Shown here in pieces: positions 1 to 4,571 of a stretch of DNA of 6,895 nucleotides (position 1 is its first letter; each line of letters opens with the position of its first letter). The notes below the pieces were generated by a model. It ran no database searches and was not told the DNA's origin. It worked only from the letters and a program-made list of their open reading frames with translations. A program made the translations under genes and the position numbers. This stretch comes from Sphingobacteriaceae bacterium (GTDB lineage: Bacteria; Bacteroidota; Bacteroidia; B-17B0; Aurantibacillaceae), in the NCBI GenBank assembly GCA_025360355.1, contig JANYCL010000197.1, positions 1 to 6,895 of the forward strand. The letters run 5' to 3'.

Positions 1-798
1 GGATTAAGACCAATTGCTGAAATACAATATTTAGATTATCTCTTGTACGCATTACAAGTAATGAGTGATGATCTTGCAACGGTACAATGGAGAACAAAAG
101 GATTGCAAAAAGCTCCGGTTATTATCCGGACACGTGGTCACAGATTAGAAGGTGTGTGGCATAGCGGTTCACCTATGGGAATGATCATAAATTCTTGTCG
201 CGGTATAAACATTTGCGTTCCGCGTAATATGGTTCAGGCTGCAGGATTTTATAATACATTGTTAGAAGCGGATGAACCTGCATTAGTAATTGAGCCGCTT
301 AATGGTTACCGTTTAAAAGAACAAGCGCCGACAAATAGCGGTGAGTTTAAAATTGCATTGGGAATTCCGGAAATAATAACCGAAGGAACTGATGTTACTT
401 TGGTAAGTTATGGTTCCAGCCTAAGAGTTGCGCAAGAAGCAATGAAGTTTTTATCAGAACACGGAATTTCTGTTGAGTTAATTGATGTACAAACTTTATT
501 GCCATTCGATATTAATCACAGTATTGTTGAATCATTAAAGAAAACAAACCGTTTAGTTGTGTTTGATGAAGATGTTCCGGGTGGTGCAAGTGCTTACATC
601 GCCCAAAAAATTGTGGAAGAGCAGGGTGGGTATAAATATTTAGACTCAGCACCGACAACTATCGCATCTAAAGAACATCGTCCGGCTTATGGCAGCGATG
701 GTGATTATTTTTCTAAACCTAATGCTGATGATGTGTTTGATATTATTTACAATTTAATGCACGAAACAAACCCGGATCAATTTCCAAAAATATATTAA
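1..798 (+). CDS. 2-oxoacid dehydrogenase E1 component, C-terminal (beta-like) part, 5'-truncated by window
   Basis: The frame is open from base 1 to the TAA at 796-798, giving 265 codons. An ATG or TTG inside the window is not the true start, because the conserved stretch GLRPIAEIQYLDY at residues 1-13 precedes them. That stretch, then HSGSP (54-58), the EPLNGYR segment (98-104) and a transketolase C-terminal-like domain (about 120-205, with DVTLVSYGSS, IDVQTLLPFD and FDEDVPGG), are typical of the beta part of E1 enzymes, which decarboxylate 2-oxoacids with thiamine diphosphate and pass the acyl group to lipoyl-E2. In Bacteroidota this C-terminus (SDGDYFSKPN near the end) usually belongs to a fused alpha/beta E1 of roughly 650-800 residues; the fusion is inferred, since the alpha part is outside the window. 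The substrate (branched-chain 2-oxoacid, pyruvate or other) cannot be fixed from this part. It is cytoplasmic. The next gene starts 19 bp downstream with no terminator between, so read-through is possible despite the unrelated function. Confidence 0.9.
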   Translation, partial: GLRPIAEIQYLDYLLYALQVMSDDLATVQWRTKGLQKAPVIIRTRGHRLEGVWHSGSPMGMIINSCRGINICVPRNMVQAAGFYNTLLEADEPALVIEPLNGYRLKEQAPTNSGEFKIALGIPEIITEGTDVTLVSYGSSLRVAQEAMKFLSEHGISVELIDVQTLLPFDINHSIVESLKKTNRLVVFDEDVPGGASAYIAQKIVEEQGGYKYLDSAPTTIASKEHRPAYGSDGDYFSKPNADDVFDIIYNLMHETNPDQFPKIY

Positions 799-817
799 GA
801 AGAAATAGAATTTCCCC

Positions 818-1501
818 ATGCTTAAAAAACACATACTGCTTTTATTATTTTTTGTTTCACAAGTAATTGTATTTGGACAGGAAAAAGAAGATGAATCAAA
901 AATGATCCGTGAGATCATTAAATTGGAAGTTGATAAAACAAAATTTGCGCCGCCAAAACCTGTTGCCGAACCTGTGGTAGAAACAAAGGGTAAAAAAGGA
1001 AAGAAGCAAGTTGAAGAACCGCCACCGCCACCTCTTGAAGAAGGTGCGCCTGATACCACAAATCCTTTTATTCCTGCACCGCAAGCTGAAGTATTAAAAC
1101 GTGCGCAAAATTGGTACACATTAAAAAACGATAAGATAAAAAAGAGTAATGGAACAAATTCAGGTAAATCTGTTTCGTGCCAACTTACTTTTCCGTTTAA
1201 ACAAAAATTACTAAATCCTCAGGCTGATATTGATGGTTCAATTACCATGGACTTAATTATAGATGCTAAAGAAGGGAAATACCGTGTTACCCTTAAAAAC
1301 ATCAGGCACAAGGCAATTAATACAGGTATGTCGGGCGGAGATATTTATTTAAAAGTACCTGAATGTGGTTCAATGTTTGTTTCAGATAAATCATGGAAGT
1401 TAGTTAGGTCTGAGGCATTTGCCAACGCGCAATTTGTTATTGAAGATCTAAAAACAATGATGAATCGTGAAGTTGCTGAAAGCAAAAAAGACGACTGGTA
1501 G
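818..1501 (+). CDS. secreted DUF4468-like protein with Lys/Pro-rich linker (tandem paralog 1)
   Basis: 227 residues. Residues 1-20 are a signal peptide (KK, then a long Leu/Phe/Val core ending VFG before Gln21), so the mature protein is exported to the periplasm or envelope. Residues 43-90 form a low-complexity linker with a basic patch (KGKKGKK, 57-63) followed by EEPPPPPLEE (67-75 or so). The folded domain spans about 90-216: RAQNWY (95-100), KSNG (109-112), LNP (132-134), KYR (154-156), SGGDI (172-176), PECGSM (181-186) and a C-terminal helix. The next gene repeats this domain at about 40% identity. The layout (RA-NW entry, KYR core strand, terminal helix) resembles DUF4468, a TBP-like-fold family of unknown function in Bacteroidota; that assignment is by eye. 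The start at 818 is chosen because it gives a complete signal peptide. There is no Shine-Dalgarno site, only purine-rich sequence at 799-809. Function unknown. Confidence 0.85.
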   Translation: MLKKHILLLLFFVSQVIVFGQEKEDESKMIREIIKLEVDKTKFAPPKPVAEPVVETKGKKGKKQVEEPPPPPLEEGAPDTTNPFIPAPQAEVLKRAQNWYTLKNDKIKKSNGTNSGKSVSCQLTFPFKQKLLNPQADIDGSITMDLIIDAKEGKYRVTLKNIRHKAINTGMSGGDIYLKVPECGSMFVSDKSWKLVRSEAFANAQFVIEDLKTMMNREVAESKKDDW

Positions 1502-1563
1502 AAATACACATTCCTTAGTTAACAAGAAGCTTCATAAGTATCGCTGAGCTCTTAAATATTCCA

Positions 1564-1571
1564 TATTTTTG
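1564..1571 (+). promoter_or_regulatory. candidate Bacteroidota -7 box before the second DUF4468-like gene
   Basis: TATTTTTG matches the Bacteroidota -7 consensus TAnnTTTG at every fixed base. It ends 5 bp before the ATG at 1577, so a transcript starting there would be leaderless or nearly so. No good -33 TTTG lies about 19 bp upstream (the region reads TCGCTG). It would allow this paralog to be transcribed separately from the first. The motif is short in an A/T-rich gap, so chance is possible. Confidence 0.3.
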
Positions 1572-1576
1572 CTTCC

Positions 1577-2140
1577 ATGAATACGCTGTATAAAGCTGTT
1601 TTTATTTTAGCACTGGGTTTAATTAGTACTTCTGCTATTGCGCAGGATGAAATCGATTCACCAAAATCTGCAAAAACCGGAGACGATAAACGTTTTCAGG
1701 AAATTGTTCCTACCGATTCGGTTCCGGCATCAAAACTTATATTAAGGGCAGTTAATTGGGTTAAAGTTGAATCAAAGCGTTTCGTAAAATCGAATGGTGT
1801 TACAACGGGCACAAAGGCTGAATGTATTGCTAAATTTAAGATCAAAGCCAAAGAATTAAATCCTGATCCTGATTTTACAGGAATTATTCAAATGCATGTA
1901 AGTATTGAGTGTAAAGATAATAAATACCGTTATTCTATTACTAAATTAAAACACATCTCCGCAAATGGAAGAGCAAGCGGCGGTGATATTAATAATCTTA
2001 TTCCTGAATGCGGAAGTATGACAATGCCTGATCTGGTTTGGAAAAAAATAAAAGGTGAAGCCTTTAAAAGCGCTGATATGGTTATTTCTGAATTAAAAGA
2101 AGGAATGTCGAAATCAACATCTGATAAAGACGAGTGGTAG
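1577..2140 (+). CDS. secreted DUF4468-like protein (tandem paralog 2)
   Basis: 187 residues. The signal peptide is residues 1-22 (core AVFILALGLISTSAIA, cleavage before Gln23). A short acidic/polar stretch (23-50) replaces the long Lys/Pro linker of the upstream paralog. The domain at 51-177 aligns without gaps to residues 90-216 of the preceding protein, sharing RA-NW (57-61), KSNG (71-74), LNP (94-96), KYR (116-118), SGGDI (134-138), PECGSM (143-148), EAF (161-163) and a final Asp-rich end with terminal Trp. I count about 50 identities over 125 positions, so the two genes are an old tandem duplication. Two Cys are shared (PECG, and the Cys after KSNG); a third (C112) is only in this copy. 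DUF4468-like is the best family guess; function unknown. The 75-bp gap from the previous gene contains a possible promoter at 1564-1571. The gene ends 3 bp from a convergent gene. Confidence 0.85.
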   Translation: MNTLYKAVFILALGLISTSAIAQDEIDSPKSAKTGDDKRFQEIVPTDSVPASKLILRAVNWVKVESKRFVKSNGVTTGTKAECIAKFKIKAKELNPDPDFTGIIQMHVSIECKDNKYRYSITKLKHISANGRASGGDINNLIPECGSMTMPDLVWKKIKGEAFKSADMVISELKEGMSKSTSDKDEW

Positions 2141-2143
2141 ATC

Positions 2144-2797
2144 TTACCTGTATTTAACGGGCGCTTTCTTTTTAAATTTCCCTTTTCTCCAAGCATCAAT
2201 AAACTGAGCCCATGCAATTGGATTTAATAAACTGATCGTTGGATATTGTCCTGCCGTATAAACCTTAGTTAAATATTGCTGCATGGCGTATTTATAATTA
2301 GCTTGTGCATCCATACGTAAATTGCGTTCTCCATACGACAATTGTTCTTTATCGAGATTCTTGTAAGCGCGGTCGTAATCAGTTTCACTTAAATTAAGGT
2401 TCAGGAATGATTTTTTGAAATCTTCTTTACTCGGCCAGGGATAAACATCGATCTGTGCTAACATTTGAGTATCTTTTACTAAACGCTGAATGATAAAATA
2501 ATGTTTAAGACTTAAAGTATCTTCCAATTTATAAGTAGCGTTTTTATGACTAAGCGATTTAAAATTAACTTCATCTCCTGGCTGAACAACTAAAGTAAAA
2601 AAGCCATAATAATCAGTAATAGTTACAGGTTTTGTTCCTTTATAAACAGAAACGAAAGGCACGCCCAAAAGACTATCACCATCCACAACCACACCTGATA
2701 ATTGAATGTAAGTGTTTTTAAGAACCATGGTATTGGTTTGAGAAAATGATATTCCGCAAACCAAACATGATAAAAATACTATTAAAATACGTTTCAT
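2144..2797 (-). CDS. secreted carboxypeptidase-like regulatory domain protein
   Basis: 217 residues, read right to left from ATG at 2797. Residues 1-20 are a signal peptide (core ILIVFLSCLVCGISFS, cleavage near Gln20). Residues 31-112 form a CarboxypepD_reg-like beta-sandwich: IQLSGVVVDGDSLLGVPFVSV, then TITDYYGFFTLVVQPGDEVNF, the usual pattern of 'G-V-D...L-GV-V...G-T-TD-G-F-L-V--GD---F-S'. A Bacteroidota-specific extension follows (113-217): WPSKEDFKKSFLNL (121-134), a charged helical segment, and a basic C-terminus KGKFKKKAPVKYR. In the family the sandwich is a structural or binding module, not a peptidase; it also occurs at the N-terminus of TonB-dependent receptors, but the protein stops far short of a barrel. 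Location is probably periplasm or outer membrane; no catalytic residues are seen. It is convergent with the upstream neighbour and has its own plausible promoter at 2831-2860. Confidence 0.85.
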   Translation of the reverse strand: MKRILIVFLSCLVCGISFSQTNTMVLKNTYIQLSGVVVDGDSLLGVPFVSVYKGTKPVTITDYYGFFTLVVQPGDEVNFKSLSHKNATYKLEDTLSLKHYFIIQRLVKDTQMLAQIDVYPWPSKEDFKKSFLNLNLSETDYDRAYKNLDKEQLSYGERNLRMDAQANYKYAMQQYLTKVYTAGQYPTISLLNPIAWAQFIDAWRKGKFKKKAPVKYR

Positions 2798-2830
2798 TAG
2801 ATTTCCTAAAAATACTACTCTTTTTGCGGA

Positions 2831-2860
2831 TAAACATAATTTTGGACAGGGCTTAACAAA
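2831..2860 (-). promoter_or_regulatory. candidate promoter for the minus-strand CarboxypepD_reg-like gene
   Basis: On the minus strand TTTG (2860-2857) is followed after 18 bp by TATGTTTA (2838-2831). This is close to the Bacteroidota promoter TTTG-N19-TAnnTTTG, with one mismatch in the last -7 base. Transcription would begin near 2825, giving a leader of about 30 nt before ATG 2797. On the opposite strand TAATTTTG (2837-2844) is a perfect -7 box overlapping the same site, but it lacks a -33 partner. Confidence 0.4.
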
Positions 2861-2908
2861 TTTTGACTAACCATTTATTGCAAAAATCCAACCACTTATG
2901 TTAAAGGG

Positions 2909-2938
2909 TTTAAAACAGCAAAATATTCGTTACATTTA
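2909..2938 (+). promoter_or_regulatory. weak candidate promoter for the beta-barrel gene
   Basis: TTTA (2909-2912), 18 bp, then TACATTTA (2931-2938) fits TTTG-N19-TAnnTTTG with one mismatch in each box. The start site would be only a few bases before ATG 2948. The alternative is the perfect -7 box TAATTTTG at 2837-2844, which would give a leader of about 100 nt. The sequence does not decide between them. Confidence 0.25.
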
Positions 2939-2947
2939 CTATAAGAA

Positions 2948-3706
2948 ATGCTAAGGCTCAAAAAAACATATCTTTTAACCTTTTTGTGTATCCTCACTTC
3001 AATTTGTATAAGTGCTAACTCTTTTGATAGTGATACATTAAAACGCAAGCCCAGACCAACAAGGCCATCACCAAGGGCAAAGCCAATTCCGGATCCAAAA
3101 CCTAAACAAGAAGCAAGAGAAACTAAATTTGAAGTAGGAGCGGGGATGATGGGAAGTGTTTTATACTTAAGCCGGAACATTAAGCAGAAAAACGATGCAA
3201 AAGGTTTAGCAATTGTTGCAAATTATGGCGGACAAAAATTATACCGTTTAAGTGTACAATACACACATTATTTTCCGATCAATATTGAACCCACCTGGTA
3301 TTCTGTAAAAGCTAATACAATTGAAGCGAATCTCGAGGTAATAGCACGCTTCAATAACCAGCACACTAAATTATATCCATTTGCCGGTTTTAGTTACAAT
3401 ACATTTAAAGGTTATTTTACGGGCGACGACGATTATTTAAACCTGAGAGAAAAATATAAAGCGCATTCAACTATACAAAGCAGTTGGCTAGGTCTTAATA
3501 TTGGAACAGGTATAGAACATACTTTCGGACCAATTGTTCTTTATGGTGATTATAAAATGAGAGTTGGAAAAGAATCGACTGGAGGATTTAATATAATGGA
3601 TGTTTGTTATAGTGCGGGGATCAGAATTAAAATTTCCGTTATCACTTTAAAACCTGTACATATAGCACCTAGTAATAGGTACAAACATTACAGATCAAAT
3701 GTTTAA
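2948..3706 (+). CDS. probable outer-membrane beta-barrel protein with Pro/Lys/Arg-rich linker
   Basis: 252 residues. The signal peptide is about 1-23 (LLTFLCILTSICISA). Residues 32-56 are a basic, proline-rich linker (KRKPRPTRPSPRAKP onward). From residue 60 the sequence alternates hydrophobic and polar residues with aromatic girdles, as in small beta-barrels: FEVGAGMMGSVLYLS, LAIVANYGG, LYRLSVQYTHYFP, IEANLEVIARF, LYPFAGFSYNTF, SSWLGLNIGTGIEHTF, IVLYGDYKMRVG and CYSAGIRIKIS. These suggest about eight strands, an outer-membrane barrel of the 'outer membrane beta-barrel protein' type common in Bacteroidota. The chain does not end in the usual terminal aromatic strand; a polar tail of about 20 residues (231-252) follows. 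Substrate or partner unknown. It is monocistronic, bounded by a divergent promoter region and the hairpin terminator at 3711-3758. Confidence 0.8.
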   Translation: MLRLKKTYLLTFLCILTSICISANSFDSDTLKRKPRPTRPSPRAKPIPDPKPKQEARETKFEVGAGMMGSVLYLSRNIKQKNDAKGLAIVANYGGQKLYRLSVQYTHYFPINIEPTWYSVKANTIEANLEVIARFNNQHTKLYPFAGFSYNTFKGYFTGDDDYLNLREKYKAHSTIQSSWLGLNIGTGIEHTFGPIVLYGDYKMRVGKESTGGFNIMDVCYSAGIRIKISVITLKPVHIAPSNRYKHYRSNV

Positions 3707-3710
3707 AAAC

Positions 3711-3758
3711 AAAAAAACCGCCCTTCGTCAAGCTAATGATTACAAGGGGCGGTTTTTT
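3711..3758. terminator. bidirectional rho-independent terminator
   Basis: A-tract plus CCGCCC (3712-3723) pairs with GGGCGG plus T-tract (3747-3758): 12 bp, of which 6 are G/C. TT 3724-3725 pairs with AA 3744-3745 beyond a bulged G3746, leaving an 18-nt loop. T runs follow the stem on both strands (3753-3758 on plus; complement of 3711-3717 on minus). It lies between two convergent genes, 5 bp after the beta-barrel stop and 13 bp before the minus-strand stop, so it can serve both. Confidence 0.85.
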
Positions 3759-3771
3759 ATTTTAAAAATTA

Positions 3772-4152
3772 CTAGTGCAGGTTTTGCCAAGGTAACATTG
3801 TAAACGCGGTACCTAATATTACAAGGTAAACAATTACAAAGATCAAATAAAGTGCTCCAAGACTTAATCCGATTATAGAACAAATTTTACCTCCTTTTAA
3901 ATTATTGAATGAAGCTAAAGTATAAGCTGTTGGATTTGCATCATATAATGCTTTTCCTTTATTTGCTAATACTAATCCTATAATTCCACAGGTTAATGCT
4001 ACAATTCCGTAGCACCAGCATAATGCAATTGATACGATACCTAAAACCAATACCGCGGTTGAGTTAGGAATAGGGATCTGACCGCTATTTCCAAATTGCT
4101 GGTTTATTTGTTGATTAATTTTTTCTTCGTTTGGGTTGTTTGAATTTTCCAT
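3772..4152 (-). CDS. small CCC-motif-type (DUF4190-like) membrane protein
   Basis: 126 residues from ATG at 4152. The N-terminus (1-30) is polar and Asn/Gln-rich. A hydrophobic region at 32-64 (two closely packed helices or one long one) contains CWCYG at 45-49, followed by GIIGLVLANKGKALYDANP (56-74). A second segment at about 88-117 begins NLKGGKICSIIGLSLGALY. The order 'hydrophobic-C-C-G, IIGLVLA-KG, LY--NP--Y, N-LK-GKIC-IIG' is that of the Bacteroidota 'CCC motif membrane protein' family, related to DUF4190. Here the usual Cys cluster reads C-W-C and has two Cys; Cys55 and Cys91 are additional. Function of the family is not known to me; no enzymatic residues are apparent. There is no signal peptide, and inner-membrane location is inferred. 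It is monocistronic, with an inverted repeat starting 47 bp upstream of the start. Confidence 0.75.
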   Translation of the reverse strand: MENSNNPNEEKINQQINQQFGNSGQIPIPNSTAVLVLGIVSIALCWCYGIVALTCGIIGLVLANKGKALYDANPTAYTLASFNNLKGGKICSIIGLSLGALYLIFVIVYLVILGTAFTMLPWQNLH

Positions 4153-4198
4153 TATAAATTATTTTAAGCTAAAGTAAACATTATTTTTAATATCAGAA

Positions 4199-4308
4199 TT
4201 TAACCCTGAAGGACTCTCCCTGCTAACAATAAAATGAAAAATATTTTTTGGTTGAACTTAACGGATATTAGTGAAATAGTAATGGCAGGAAGATGCTTCA
4301 GGGTTAAA
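4199..4308. repeat. imperfect inverted repeat, 21 paired bases, 61-bp centre
   Basis: TTTAACCCTGAAG (4199-4211) is perfectly inverted at 4296-4308. Pairing continues inward after a small internal loop with TCT/AGA (4215-4217 with 4291-4293) and, after one mismatch, CCTGC/GCAGG (4219-4223 with 4285-4289). The centre (4224-4284) is A/T-rich and non-coding. No clear target-site duplication flanks it. It could be a small non-autonomous mobile-element remnant, an operator pair or a long RNA hairpin; the sequence alone does not decide. Confidence 0.6.
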
Positions 4309-4413
4309 ACAATTTAGGAGAAATGAACAATTTTCGGTTAATAGAATAGGGTCTTAAAAACATAACCCTTTTATTTTAAGTGCGTATAAGAATATAGTTA
4401 AAAACACAAAAGC

Positions 4414-4453
4414 CCTGAAACCCTTGTAAATACTGGTACTCCAGAGGGTCAGG
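4414..4453 (+). promoter_or_regulatory. predicted leader hairpin 1 upstream of the PKD gene
   Basis: CCTG 4414-4417 pairs with CAGG 4450-4453. After a 2-nt bulge, ACCCT 4420-4424 pairs with AGGGT 4445-4449. After an 8-nt one-sided bulge (4425-4432), CTGG 4433-4436 pairs with CCAG 4441-4444 around a TACT tetraloop. This makes 13 bp stacked continuously on the 3' strand. There is no T-tract, so it is not a terminator. It is probably part of the 5' untranslated RNA of the PKD gene; I do not recognise it as a named RNA family. Confidence 0.4.
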
Positions 4454-4464
4454 CATTTAAAACA

Positions 4465-4493
4465 GATGAAGTAGATGTTACCATCACTTCATC
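4465..4493 (+). promoter_or_regulatory. predicted leader hairpin 2 upstream of the PKD gene
   Basis: GATGAAGT 4465-4472 pairs with ACTTCATC 4486-4493. After a single bulged A4473, GATG 4474-4477 pairs with CATC 4482-4485 around a TTAC tetraloop. That is 12 perfect pairs in 29 nt, well beyond chance pairing. It lies 11 nt after hairpin 1 and 78 nt before the PKD start codon. No T-run follows. It is a probable RNA stability or regulatory element, or an inverted protein-binding site. Confidence 0.5.
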
Positions 4494-4571
4494 ATAAACC
4501 AAATAAAATGAAAAATACAATCAAAAAACAAAACCAAATGAAAACAGAAATTATTTTTAAACCCATTAGCC

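Larger units (their letters stand above)
4153..4571. other. 419-bp intergenic region with structured elements
   Basis: This lies between the divergent CCC-motif and PKD genes. It holds an imperfect inverted repeat (4199-4308), a short AGGGT/ACCCT hairpin (4348-4369) followed by a T-rich run to 4377, and two stable hairpins (4414-4453, 4465-4493). The motif CCCTGAA occurs at 4204-4210 and 4413-4419, and inverted at 4297-4303. No convincing TAnnTTTG promoter was found for either gene. The short open frame with ATGs at 4475, 4508 and 4538 lies partly here and reads out of frame into the PKD gene; it has no protein-like features. Confidence 0.6.

Noticed and set aside
896..1084. Minus-strand open frame of 62 codons
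   Set aside because: It lies wholly inside the first DUF4468-like gene; its Arg/Trp/Phe-rich composition comes from the complement of A-rich codons.
754..1119. Minus-strand open frame of 121 codons
   Set aside because: It is antisense to the E1 end and the first DUF4468-like gene. Its Gly/Ser-rich stretch is just the complement of the Pro/Lys linker codons, and it has no signal peptide or domain.
1526..1533. GAAGCTTC palindrome in the gap between the DUF4468-like paralogs
   Set aside because: Eight bases only, no T-tract, expected by chance.
1930..2217. Minus-strand open frame of 95 codons
   Set aside because: It is antisense to the well-supported second paralog and overlaps the true minus-strand gene in another frame.
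2896..3180. Minus-strand open frame of 94 codons
   Set aside because: It is antisense to the signal peptide and Pro-rich linker of the beta-barrel gene; its Gly/Leu-rich stretch reflects the complement of that linker.
4348..4377. AGGGT/ACCCT hairpin followed by a T-rich run, possible terminator
   Set aside because: The stem is only 5 bp with a 12-nt loop and the T run is interrupted. No gene upstream on the plus strand needs it.
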